11,942 bases of DNA from Methanobacteriota archaeon (GTDB taxonomy: Archaea > Halobacteriota > Methanomicrobia > Methanomicrobiales > Methanomicrobiaceae): positions 1 through 11,942 of the forward strand of contig JAEWWL010000040.1 in NCBI GenBank assembly GCA_023396365.1. Direction: 5' to 3'. Positions 5,702 through 11,929 of this stretch are shown piece by piece. Under the pieces are notes generated by a model that was not told the DNA's origin, ran no database searches, and worked only from the letters and a program-made list of their open reading frames with translations. How positions within the stretch are numbered: position 1 is the stretch's first letter; each line of letters opens with the position of its first letter. Made by a program: the position numbers and the translations under genes.

Positions 5702-6766
5702 ATGGAATATATTCAGCCGCGTCCAAGCTCGATTGTTGCAGGGCTTTACACTGTAAGGGATTTGGGCGTTGATGTTGCAGTACTTCACGGCCCTTCCGGA
5801 TGCTCGTTTAAGCATGCAAGGCTTCTTGAAGAGGACGGACTTCGGGTTCTTACAACATCGCTTGCCGACAACGAATTCATCTTCGGCGGTCATGAGATAT
5901 TAAAAAAAGTTCTCCGCTATGCCGAAGAGGAGTTCAAGCCAAAAAGAATGGCTGTTGTCGGAACATGCGTCTCAATGATAATCGGCGAGGACATGGAGGC
6001 TGCAATTGAGGATTCCGGAATAAAAACACCGGTGATTGCAGTTGACATCCATGCAGGATTTCGCGAGAACATTGACGGAGTCATTGCAGCGCTTGAGCCT
6101 GCCGCACGTGCAGGGTGGATAGAAGAAGAGGAGCTTATCCGGCAAAAAGAGCTTTTGGCAGCGGCCAACCTTATAGAAAGGCAAAGAGGTGCTGCCTACA
6201 AGCCATATGTCATGCCTCAGAGGGGCGACTTAAAGCATGTGGCAGCAAAGAGGCTTTTGGAACTTGCAGAGTCCGGCAAAAGAGGAATTGCAATAATGAA
6301 TGCAAAAAAAGAGACCGGATACATGTTTGCAGACGCTCTTATTGCACTTCATGATACATGCCCCGGTGCTGATATTTCATACATCGCAAACTTAGAGGAA
6401 CGCGGCCTTTTAAAAGTCAGAAATGATGCGGCAAATATGAAAAGAGATCTTTTGACGGCAGGAGTGGATGCTGTGTATATAGGATCACTTGATGAATACG
6501 GCGCAAACGGAATCAGGCTTGGAGAAAAGATCAATGAGATAAAACCTGACTTTGCATTGATCTCAGGTGTGCCGCATGCAATACCCCCTGAATATCTGAA
6601 AGGTATTGAAGTGTTTTCGGTTACAAACGGCCCGAGGCAGGTAGAGCCTTTAAAGGAGTTCGGCCACGATCACGTTGTTGTCGAAATCGATCTTCATCCA
6701 AAGACGCTGGGTGTTAAAAACATTATCCCTTCAGAGTTCGGAGATGTTTTGAGGAGCCTTAAATGA
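5702..6766 (+). CDS. cfbD: CfbD, NifD-like catalytic component of Ni-sirohydrochlorin a,c-diamide reductive cyclase
   Basis: With the NifH-like ATPase CfbC, this protein carries out the six-electron reduction and gamma-lactam ring formation that turns Ni-sirohydrochlorin a,c-diamide into 15,17(3)-seco-F430-17(3)-acid. It is a small relative of NifD and of the BchN/ChlN protochlorophyllide reductase subunits. The 354-residue protein has the nitrogenase-like GPSGCSFKHARLL (C34), FGGHEILKKVL (62-72, the segment that in NifD-like proteins follows the P-cluster region) and VVGTCVSMIIGEDM (C89). C34 and C89 are the likely [4Fe-4S] ligands, and only one other cysteine (C220) exists. Start chosen by the strong ribosome binding site at 5687-5692. 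Its stop overlaps the cfbB start as ATGA. No cfbC lies in the window, so the electron-donating partner must be encoded elsewhere. Confidence 0.93.
   Translation: MEYIQPRPSSIVAGLYTVRDLGVDVAVLHGPSGCSFKHARLLEEDGLRVLTTSLADNEFIFGGHEILKKVLRYAEEEFKPKRMAVVGTCVSMIIGEDMEAAIEDSGIKTPVIAVDIHAGFRENIDGVIAALEPAARAGWIEEEELIRQKELLAAANLIERQRGAAYKPYVMPQRGDLKHVAAKRLLELAESGKRGIAIMNAKKETGYMFADALIALHDTCPGADISYIANLEERGLLKVRNDAANMKRDLLTAGVDAVYIGSLDEYGANGIRLGEKINEIKPDFALISGVPHAIPPEYLKGIEVFSVTNGPRQVEPLKEFGHDHVVVEIDLHPKTLGVKNIIPSEFGDVLRSLK
6751..6756 (+). promoter_or_regulatory. Ribosome binding site of cfbB
   Basis: GAGGAG ends 6 bases before ATG 6763, inside the last codons of cfbD. With the 4-base ATGA stop/start overlap this points to translational coupling of cfbD and cfbB. 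Confidence 0.65.
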
Positions 6767-8145
6767 AGAGCCTTTTGATAACAGGCGACAGATCAGGAAG
6801 CGGCAAAACAAGCATTACACTTGGAATATCTGCCTTTCTCTCAGAGGAAAATACTGTGCAGCCTTTTAAGGTTGCAATGGACTACATCGACCCGTCGTAT
6901 CTTACCGGTGTTACGGGAAGAATGTGCAGAAATCTCGACAGCTTTGTGATGACGCCCGGGCAGATACGCGACTCATACCAAAATGCCTGCATCGGTGCTG
7001 ACATCGCAGTAATTGAGGGTGTGAGAGGGCTGTATGAGGGCTCTGATGCAATTTTGGATACAGGCTCAACTGCAAGTGTTGCAAAGATGCTTGAGCAGAA
7101 TGTAATTCTTGTGATCAACGCACAGAGCATTACAAGAAGCGCTGCTGCAATCGTAAAGGGCTTTTGTGCATTTGACCCTGATGTCAGGATTAAGGGAGTA
7201 ATCCTAAACCAGATAATAAGCGAAAAGCACAGAGAAAAGGCAAAGACTGCAATAGAGCATGCAACAGAAATTCCGGTAATAGGCGCAGTTCCAAGAAGCG
7301 AGGAGATGAGGCTTACAATGCGCCACCTGGGCCTTGTGCCGTTTCTGGAAGGAAAAAATGATGCGGAATTTTTAAGCCGTGTTGAAAAAGTAAAAGAGAT
7401 AATCAAAAGAAACATCGACATGGATGCACTCTTAAGTCTTTCAAAGCAAAGCTCAGGACCTTTAAAGGAGCATAAGCCAGAGGTTTTTCGTCCGGCAGAA
7501 AGCATGGATTTAAAAATCGGAGTTGCTGTTGATGAGGCTTTTAATTTTTACTACAATGATCTCTTTGAGATTCTTCCCGCCCTTGGCGCAGAGGCTGTAA
7601 GGTTCAGCCCGGTAAACGGAAGTCTTCCCGATGCCGACGGATACATCTTCGGCGGCGGATACCCAGAGATGTTTGCTGAGAAGCTGTCAAATAACACAAA
7701 AATGCGTGAGGCGGTTTTGGAGGCTTCAAAGAATAATGTTCCGGTCTATGCCGAGTGCGGGGGGCTTATCTATCTTACAAAAAAGCTGACGCTTAAATCC
7801 GGGTGGGGCGGCCTTGAATCAGATGTGCACTACGACATGGCAGGCGTCTTTGACGGCGAGACCAGAATGCCGGCACGAAGGGTAATCGGGTATGTGAAGG
7901 GAGTTTCTGACTCAAAATGCCCGCTTGGAAGAGGGGAGTTTCTGGGCCATGAATTCCATCACTCTGATGTTGTCCTTTCTAAAGACACGCACTTTTCATA
8001 CAGGCTTTCAAGGGGTCTTGGCATCAGGGACTGTCTTGACGGAGCGCTTGCAAACAGGACGCTTGCGTCATACACTCATCTGCATCCGCTTGCATCTGAA
8101 GGGATGATAAAAAATTTTGTTGAAGAATGCAGGAAGAAAAATTAG
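6763..8145 (+). CDS. cfbB: Ni-sirohydrochlorin a,c-diamide synthase CfbB (CbiA family)
   Basis: Second step of F430 synthesis: ATP- and glutamine-dependent amidation of the a and c acetate side chains of Ni-sirohydrochlorin. The 460-residue protein matches the usual CbiA/CobB length. The N-terminal dethiobiotin-synthetase-like domain carries the P-loop GDRSGSGKTS (8-17) and the acidic patch IEGVRGLYEG (84-93). The C-terminal class I glutamine amidotransferase domain has FGGGYPE (296-302), the nucleophile C332 in YAECGGLIYL, HEFHHSDV (396-403) and the catalytic-region histidines in SYTHLHPLAS (H439, H441). CbiA paralogues making cobyrinate a,c-diamide are close relatives, and some methanogens may use one enzyme for both, but the cfbA-E-D-B operon argues for the nickel substrate. 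Translationally coupled to cfbD; a T8 run follows the stop. Confidence 0.92.
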   Translation: MKSLLITGDRSGSGKTSITLGISAFLSEENTVQPFKVAMDYIDPSYLTGVTGRMCRNLDSFVMTPGQIRDSYQNACIGADIAVIEGVRGLYEGSDAILDTGSTASVAKMLEQNVILVINAQSITRSAAAIVKGFCAFDPDVRIKGVILNQIISEKHREKAKTAIEHATEIPVIGAVPRSEEMRLTMRHLGLVPFLEGKNDAEFLSRVEKVKEIIKRNIDMDALLSLSKQSSGPLKEHKPEVFRPAESMDLKIGVAVDEAFNFYYNDLFEILPALGAEAVRFSPVNGSLPDADGYIFGGGYPEMFAEKLSNNTKMREAVLEASKNNVPVYAECGGLIYLTKKLTLKSGWGGLESDVHYDMAGVFDGETRMPARRVIGYVKGVSDSKCPLGRGEFLGHEFHHSDVVLSKDTHFSYRLSRGLGIRDCLDGALANRTLASYTHLHPLASEGMIKNFVEECRKKN

Positions 8146-8167
8146 CCGCAACTTTTTATCCCCTGAC

Positions 8168-8175
8168 TTTTTTTT
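8168..8175 (+). terminator. T-tract terminator after the cfb operon
   Basis: Eight consecutive T, 22 bases after the cfbB stop codon, with no obvious hairpin. The 80-bp gap to ilvE is AT-rich; ilvE probably has its own promoter here, but I cannot pick one convincing TATA box. Confidence 0.45.
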
Positions 8176-8225
8176 AATTTTCAAAAGCAAAAATTTGTTA
8201 TCCCTTGCGGGTTTACATAAAGTCT

Positions 8226-9095
8226 ATGATAATTTATCTGGATGGGAAGTACCTGCCAAAGGAGGAGGCAAAGGTATCTGTTTTTGATCACGGTCTTTTA
8301 TACGGCGACGGTGTTTTTGAAGGCATCAGGGCATACAACGGACGCGTTTTCAGATTAAAGGAGCATCTTGACAGGCTGTATGATTCTGCCAAAACAATCG
8401 ATCTTGACGTTGGCATTTCACCTTCTGAGATGGAGGAGATTGTTCTTGAAACGCTTAGGAGAAACGAGCTTAAGGATGCATACATAAGGCTTGTTGTGAC
8501 AAGGGGTGTCGGAGACTTAGGCCTTGACCCGAGGAAATGCCAAAAACCAACAATCTTTGCAATCGCAACTGCATGGGGTGCAATGTACGGAGATCTGTAT
8601 GAAAAGGGCTTAAAGGCAATTACCGTGTCTGTCAGAAGAAACCCTGCCGATGCACTTCCGCCAAACGTAAAGAGCTTAAATTACTTAAACAATATCCTGG
8701 CAAAGATTGAGGCGAACTACAAAGGAGGCGATGAGGCAATCTTCTTTGATACAAACGGATACATCGCCGAAGGCTCAGGGGACAATATATTCATCGTCAA
8801 AAACGGCGTTATCTTAACACCGCACACATTAAACAACTTAAGAGGCATTACAAGGCTTGTCCTTTTGGAAATTGCAGCAGAGCTTGGAATACCTGTTCGT
8901 GAACAGAATCTTGGATACTTTGATCTGTATTCTGCCGATGAGGTTTTGGTAAGCGGCTCAGCCGCCGAGATTGCGCCTGTGACACTTATTGACGGAAGAA
9001 AAATCGGAACAGGAAAGCCCGGCCCTCTTGCATCACAGCTTACTGCGGCATTTAAATCAAAGACGCAGAGCGAAGGAACTGAGATATACAAATAA
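8226..9095 (+). CDS. ilvE: Branched-chain amino acid aminotransferase IlvE (class IV, PLP)
   Basis: Reversible transamination of leucine, isoleucine and valine with 2-oxoglutarate, the last step of their synthesis, in the cytoplasm. The 289-residue protein is of normal length for the archaeal/bacterial BCAT group of fold-type IV enzymes. Visible motifs are LYGDGVFEGIRAY (25-37), the PLP lysine K149 in NVKSLNYLNN, the cofactor-binding glutamate E182 in YIAEGSGDNIF, and the substrate/phosphate segment LVSGSAAEIAPV (241-252). ATG 8226 gives the standard MIIYLDGKYLP start; an upstream in-frame TTG at 8205 would add MRVYIKS and is less likely. No clear Shine-Dalgarno. A D-amino acid aminotransferase or aminodeoxychorismate lyase is the alternative within this fold, but the motif set fits BCAT best. 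Single gene, separated by T-tracts from cfbB and from the tRNA. Confidence 0.92.
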   Translation: MIIYLDGKYLPKEEAKVSVFDHGLLYGDGVFEGIRAYNGRVFRLKEHLDRLYDSAKTIDLDVGISPSEMEEIVLETLRRNELKDAYIRLVVTRGVGDLGLDPRKCQKPTIFAIATAWGAMYGDLYEKGLKAITVSVRRNPADALPPNVKSLNYLNNILAKIEANYKGGDEAIFFDTNGYIAEGSGDNIFIVKNGVILTPHTLNNLRGITRLVLLEIAAELGIPVREQNLGYFDLYSADEVLVSGSAAEIAPVTLIDGRKIGTGKPGPLASQLTAAFKSKTQSEGTEIYK

Positions 9096-9104
9096 TTTTT
9101 TTTT
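9096..9104 (+). terminator. T-tract terminator after ilvE
   Basis: Nine consecutive T immediately after the ilvE TAA. No hairpin needed for archaeal termination. Confidence 0.5.
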
Positions 9105-9194
9105 GAGTTTCATAAAAATTTTAGTAGTCTGCTTAAAATTTATCTTAAACTTTCCTGAAATCTGCTTTGGAGATTATTGTCGAAAATCAAAACG

Positions 9195-9201
9195 TATTTA
9201 A
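9195..9201 (+). promoter_or_regulatory. TATA-like box of the tRNA-Glu gene
   Basis: TATTTAA sits about 55 bases before the tRNA. Initiation 25-27 bases downstream would fall near 9221, leaving a 5' leader of about 30 bases that contains the small hairpin at 9227-9245. Confidence 0.4.
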
Positions 9202-9226
9202 CCTAAACTTGCGAATATAGTAGAGC

Positions 9227-9245
9227 AATCATTCAGGCAATGATT
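9227..9245 (+). repeat. Perfect 7-bp inverted repeat in the presumed tRNA-Glu 5' leader
   Basis: AATCATT (9227-9233) and AATGATT (9239-9245) are separated by CAGGC. It ends 5 bases before the mature tRNA 5' end, so it could be a leader hairpin removed by RNase P, or a protein-binding dyad. The tRNA D-arm region also contains AATCAT, so leader-tRNA mispairing is possible. Confidence 0.5.
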
Positions 9246-9250
9246 CACCT

Positions 9251-9323
9251 GCTGATATAGTGTAGGGGCCAATCATGCCGGCCTTTCACGCCGGCGACTC
9301 GGGTTCAAATCCCGATATCAGCA
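9251..9323 (+). tRNA. tRNA-Glu (anticodon UUC)
   Basis: A full cloverleaf of 73 bases can be drawn. The acceptor stem is GCTGATA (9251-9257) with TATCAGC (9316-9322), discriminator A at 9323. The D stem is GTG (9260-9262) with CAT (9274-9276). The anticodon stem is CCGGC (9278-9282) with GCCGG (9290-9294), loop CTTTCAC, anticodon TTC at 9285-9287. The T stem is TCGGG with CCCGA and loop TTCAAAT (9304-9310). No intron and no encoded CCA, which is common in archaea. Besides translation, glutamyl-tRNA-Glu is the substrate of HemA in C5-pathway tetrapyrrole synthesis, upstream of the F430 genes nearby. A T5 run at 9327-9331 probably ends the transcript. Confidence 0.96.
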
Positions 9324-9338
9324 CTGTTTTTAAAAAAA

Positions 9339-9557
9339 TTTTGGATTTAAAAATTTCAATTTGTGAAATTTTTGTTTTGAAAATTCATTTTGAAATTTCA
9401 TTTTGATTTTTGCATTAAAAATATTTGTCCGGAATTTATTTTAGAGATTTTTTACTTGCAGATTTTGTTTTGGATTTTTTTTTTAAATTCCACAAAAAAT
9501 GTTATGTAAATTTTTTTTTGATTCGTTTTGGGATTTTTTACAAGTTCTTTTGGATTT
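9339..9557 (+). repeat. Four dispersed copies of TTTTGG(G)ATTT
   Basis: Copies start at 9339, 9468, 9526 (with an extra G) and 9548. The spacing is irregular. The GG in each is one of the few GC doublets in this region, so the motif is more specific than T-richness alone would give, but only four copies exist. Confidence 0.35.
9349..9373. repeat. Perfect 10-bp AT-rich hairpin downstream of tRNA-Glu
   Basis: AAAAATTTCA (9349-9358) pairs with TGAAATTTTT (9364-9373) around a 5-base loop ATTTG. In this composition AT dyads are not rare; it may be a back-up terminator or 3' structure. Confidence 0.45.
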
Positions 9558-9629
9558 TCGAAATTAAATTTAAAAAAACTCTGTCATTTTATTTTTTTTT
9601 AAATTCTGAGAGCATCTGAACAGTTTTTC

Positions 9630-9648
9630 TATAAAATATATATTTTAA
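9630..9648 (+). promoter_or_regulatory. Promoter (TATA box) of npdG
   Basis: TATAAAATATATATTTTAA is the strongest TATA-like stretch before npdG. Initiation about 25 bases on gives a leader of roughly 60 bases that contains the tandem repeat at 9675-9702. A second candidate, ATATTTATTAA at 9651-9661, would place initiation inside the repeat. A GGTG at 9710-9713, 7 bases before the ATG, is the likely ribosome binding site. Confidence 0.5.
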
Positions 9649-9674
9649 CAATATTTATTAACAGTTTGATGGAA

Positions 9675-9702
9675 ACTAATTACTAGTAACTAATTACTAG
9701 TA
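9675..9702. repeat. Perfect tandem 14-bp repeat upstream of npdG (candidate operator)
   Basis: ACTAATTACTAGTA occurs twice head to tail with no mismatch, ending 18 bases before the npdG ATG. Each unit contains the palindrome TACTAGTA; around the first copy the dyad extends to TTACTAGTAA. The two palindromes can also pair with each other as an 8-bp RNA hairpin with a 6-base loop. A position just after the transcription start suits a repressor site. A short AGTTT-GATGG-AAACT hairpin (9663-9677) lies directly in front and overlaps the first unit. Confidence 0.6.
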
Positions 9703-9720
9703 CATAATGGGTGTTTTATT

Positions 9721-10380
9721 ATGAAAATTGGAATTATCGGCGGTACCGGAGATATAGGTGAGGGAATTGCACTTCGCGTATCTGACAGGCATGAAATAAT
9801 ACTTGGATCACGCGATCCTGCAAAGGCAGTAGAAACAGCTGAAAAAATTGTCGGAATCCTAAAAGAGAGGGGTCTTAAGAGCAGCTGCCGGGGGACAACA
9901 AATGAAGAGGCTGTACGCGACGCGGACATTGTGGTGATATCCCTGCCGTTTCAGCATGTCGGCCCTACACTTTCTGCAATTAGTCCGAAATATTTTGAGG
10001 GCAAAATTGTCATATCGCCTGTCAACCCGATGGAGAGAAAGGACGGATGCTTCATGTACTGCCCGCCGGCTGAGGGCTCGGCAGCACTTGCAATAAAAAA
10101 GATGCTTCCGGATTCCGCAAGGCTTGTTACTGCATTTAACAACATCGCAGCACGCAAGTGGGCGCAGCTTGATGTAGTATTGGACTACACCGTTGCAGTA
10201 ACAAGCGATGATCAACAGGCAAAAGCCGAGGTTATGAAGTTTGTATCAGAAATATCAGAGCTAAAGCCGGTCGATGCCGGAAAGCTGGATGTTGCATGTA
10301 TTGTTGAAAGCTTAACTCCTCTTACAATCAACATTGCCCAAAACAGCAAACTAAAAGATCTAAGCATCTATATGAAATAA
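9721..10380 (+). CDS. npdG: F420H2:NADP oxidoreductase (Fno/NpdG)
   Basis: Transfers hydride between reduced coenzyme F420 and NADP, supplying NADPH for biosynthesis in methanogens; cytoplasmic. The 219-residue length fits the NpdG family. The N-terminal Rossmann motif GGTGDIGEG (7-15) and the following SRDPAKA (30-36), whose S30/R31 are suited to binding the 2'-phosphate of NADP, are clear. VVISLPFQ (71-78), ISPVNPM (98-104) and AFNNIAA (138-144) match the F420-binding and dimer regions of the family, and DAGKLDVACIVESLTPL (185-201) is the typical C-terminal segment. Translation probably starts at ATG 9721 with GGTG 7 bases upstream. It has its own promoter and a hairpin terminator, so it is monocistronic. 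The tandem repeat just upstream suggests specific regulation. The downstream gdhA could use the NADPH it makes. Confidence 0.93.
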   Translation: MKIGIIGGTGDIGEGIALRVSDRHEIILGSRDPAKAVETAEKIVGILKERGLKSSCRGTTNEEAVRDADIVVISLPFQHVGPTLSAISPKYFEGKIVISPVNPMERKDGCFMYCPPAEGSAALAIKKMLPDSARLVTAFNNIAARKWAQLDVVLDYTVAVTSDDQQAKAEVMKFVSEISELKPVDAGKLDVACIVESLTPLTINIAQNSKLKDLSIYMK

Positions 10381-10405
10381 ATATAATATATGGATTATAT
10401 TTTTT
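10379..10405 (+). terminator. Hairpin plus U-tract terminator of npdG
   Basis: AAATATAAT (10379-10387, starting within the stop codon) pairs perfectly with ATTATATTT (10394-10402), loop ATATGG, and runs straight into T6 (10400-10405). A further T-run follows near 10418-10425. It looks like an intrinsic terminator, though AT-only. Confidence 0.55.
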
Positions 10406-10587
10406 ATATTCTTCATCTTTTTTTTCGCGCATACAAAAAATGTTGTGAAAACCGCATAACTTTTTCTTAAATTATTTTTTTTAAAAAATTGTTATTACGG
10501 AATTATTTTTTCAATCTGAAACTAGTGTGTGTGTTTTTTGCAAACTGAAAAAACCCGTCCCAAATTCTGTGGCTGAAACCAGATTCC

Positions 10588-10603
10588 TATATAATTTATA
10601 TAT
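10588..10603 (+). promoter_or_regulatory. Promoter (TATA box) of gdhA
   Basis: TATATAATTTATATAT follows a purine-rich ACCAGATTCC that could contain the BRE. Initiation about 25 bases downstream falls near 10615-10620, giving a leader of about 60 bases. A weaker candidate, TTAAATATAAATTG near 10637-10649, would start transcription near 10665 with a very short leader. The rest of the 298-bp gap from npdG (10381-10678) is AT-rich with the terminator above and no gene that I can see. Confidence 0.55.
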
Positions 10604-10616
10604 GTGAAGACTAATA

Positions 10617-10672
10617 TTTTCTGTCAAACGTAGCCTTAAATATAAATTGTAACGGACTACTGTGACAGGAAA
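10617..10672 (+). promoter_or_regulatory. Long leader hairpin that covers the gdhA ribosome binding site
   Basis: TTTTCTGTCA (10617-10626) pairs with TGACAGGAAA (10663-10672) over 10 positions (nine Watson-Crick, one U-G). Inside, GTAGCC (10630-10635) pairs with GG-A-CTAC (10654-10660) with one bulged A, then TTA (10636-10638) with TAA (10650-10652). The 3' arm contains the presumed Shine-Dalgarno AGGAAA (10667-10672), 6 bases before the ATG. The predicted transcript start coincides with the base of the stem, so the leader would be almost entirely this structure. Seen by hand pairing; no energy computed. Confidence 0.5.
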
Positions 10673-10678
10673 GCAAAT

Positions 10679-11929
10679 ATGTCGAAGGTTAACCCATTTG
10701 AAATGGCGCAGCAGCAGCTTTTGGACTGCGCTAAAATTCTTAATCTTGAGCAGAGCGTAGTAGACATCCTCATGCAGCCGCAGAGGCAGATTCAGGTCTC
10801 AATTCCGGTAAAGATGGATGACGGCACAACACGTGTATTCCAGGGATTCCGTGTTCAGTACAACAATGCACTAGGGCCCTACAAAGGCGGAATACGCTAC
10901 CACCCCAATGAGACAATAGACACAGTGCGTGCACTTGCGGCATGGATGACATGGAAAGCATCAGTTCTTGGCCTTCCTCTTGGCGGCGGAAAGGGCGGAA
11001 TCATCTGCAACCCTAAAGAGATGTCAAAAGGCGAACTTGAACGATTAAGCCGCGGATACATCCGTGCAATCTGGAAGAACCTCGGTCCGGACACAGATGT
11101 TCCTGCACCTGATGTATACACAGACGGCCAGATTATGGCATGGATGATGGATGAATACTCCACAATCTATGGAAAGAACCAGTTCGGACTTTTAACCGGA
11201 AAGCCTCTTTTAGTCGGCGGTTCACTTGGAAGATCTGATGCAACCGCAAAGGGCGGTATGTACACACTCCGTGAGGCAGCAAAGGAGTTAAACATCGATC
11301 TCTCAAAGGCATCAGTTGCAATCCTTGGTTTTGGAAATGCAGGTACATTTGCAGCAACACTTGCCAAAGAGATGTTTGGTTCAAAGATTGTTGCAGTAAC
11401 CGACTCAAAAGGCGGTGTCTATGATGCAAACGGTCTTGATATTTCAGCATTGTCAGAGCACAAGAATAAAACCCGCTCTGTAATTGGATACAAAGGGCTT
11501 AAAACACTCACAAACGAAGAAGTTCTTGCACTTCCTGTTGATATAATCGTTGCGGCTGCACCTGATGAGGGGGCAATCAATGCAAAGGTTGCAGAAACAA
11601 TAAAGGCAAAAGTAATCTGTGAACTTGCAAACGGCCCGACAACACCTGCCGGAGATGAGATCCTGGCAAAGAACGGTGTTCATGTAATTCCTGATTTCCT
11701 CTGCAATGCAGGAGGAGTAACCGTTTCATACTACGAGATGGTCCAGAACATGTACATGCACTACTGGACTCTTGATGACGTTTATGCAAAACTCGACAAT
11801 GCTATGACCAAATCCTATCACGAAGTCCTTGCAGCATCAAAAGAGTACAAAATCAACATGCGCCAGGCAGCATACGTTGTTGCGGTAAAGCGTGTCGTTG
11901 AGGCAATGAAGATTCGCGGCTGGGTTTAA
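10679..11929 (+). CDS. gdhA: Glutamate dehydrogenase (hexameric GluDH family)
   Basis: Reversible reductive amination of 2-oxoglutarate with ammonia to glutamate; a cytoplasmic hexamer of the small-subunit (about 420-residue) archaeal/bacterial type. The 416-residue protein begins NPFEMAQQQL, the normal family start. It has the substrate-binding GPYKGGIRYH (K69), MTWKASV (K93) and the catalytic lysine in LGLPLGGGKGG (K105), then PAPDVYT with the essential Asp (D145). The Rossmann motif GFGNAG (217-222) is followed by D242 in AVTDSKG; ELANGPTTP (315-323) and PDFLCNAGGVTVSYYE (338-353) complete the set. Cofactor preference (NADH or NADPH) cannot be fixed from this. Ribosome binding site AGGAAA lies 6 bases upstream. 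Monocistronic; complete with TAA at 11927-11929. Many methanogens depend on glutamine synthetase/GOGAT, so a GDH is a useful metabolic marker, and the nearby F420:NADP oxidoreductase could feed it NADPH. Confidence 0.95.
   Translation: MSKVNPFEMAQQQLLDCAKILNLEQSVVDILMQPQRQIQVSIPVKMDDGTTRVFQGFRVQYNNALGPYKGGIRYHPNETIDTVRALAAWMTWKASVLGLPLGGGKGGIICNPKEMSKGELERLSRGYIRAIWKNLGPDTDVPAPDVYTDGQIMAWMMDEYSTIYGKNQFGLLTGKPLLVGGSLGRSDATAKGGMYTLREAAKELNIDLSKASVAILGFGNAGTFAATLAKEMFGSKIVAVTDSKGGVYDANGLDISALSEHKNKTRSVIGYKGLKTLTNEEVLALPVDIIVAAAPDEGAINAKVAETIKAKVICELANGPTTPAGDEILAKNGVHVIPDFLCNAGGVTVSYYEMVQNMYMHYWTLDDVYAKLDNAMTKSYHEVLAASKEYKINMRQAAYVVAVKRVVEAMKIRGWV

Larger units (their letters stand above)
9324..9720. 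other. 397-bp T-rich intergenic region
   Basis: Strongly AT-rich with more T than A on the plus strand and many runs of 6-10 T. I see no credible gene; the one open frame (9425-9619) is Phe/Lys/Ile-rich and is explained by the composition. It holds a tRNA terminator (T5 at 9327-9331), a 10-bp hairpin (9349-9373), four scattered copies of TTTTGGATTT, and in its last 90 bases the npdG promoter and the 14-bp tandem repeat listed separately. Confidence 0.7.

Noticed and set aside
5088..5726. 212-codon minus-strand frame over cfbE
   Set aside because: Shadow of a clear MurE-like gene; Ser/Ala/Pro-rich without any family pattern.
6882..7505. 207-codon minus-strand frame over cfbB
   Set aside because: Shadow of the CbiA-family gene; no start signals or motifs.
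8205..8225. TTG start for ilvE
   Set aside because: Adds MRVYIKS ahead of the standard MIIYLDGK start and has no ribosome binding site.
9425..9619. Open frame of 64 codons in the T-rich gap
   Set aside because: Almost entirely Phe, Lys, Ile and Leu from T-runs, no ribosome binding site and no recognisable domain; explained by base composition.
10571..10587. Possible NrpR-like nitrogen operator (GG..-N-TTCC) before gdhA
   Set aside because: The left half is GGCT instead of GGAA and the spacing is 9 instead of 8, so it does not match the GGAA-N8-TTCC pattern.
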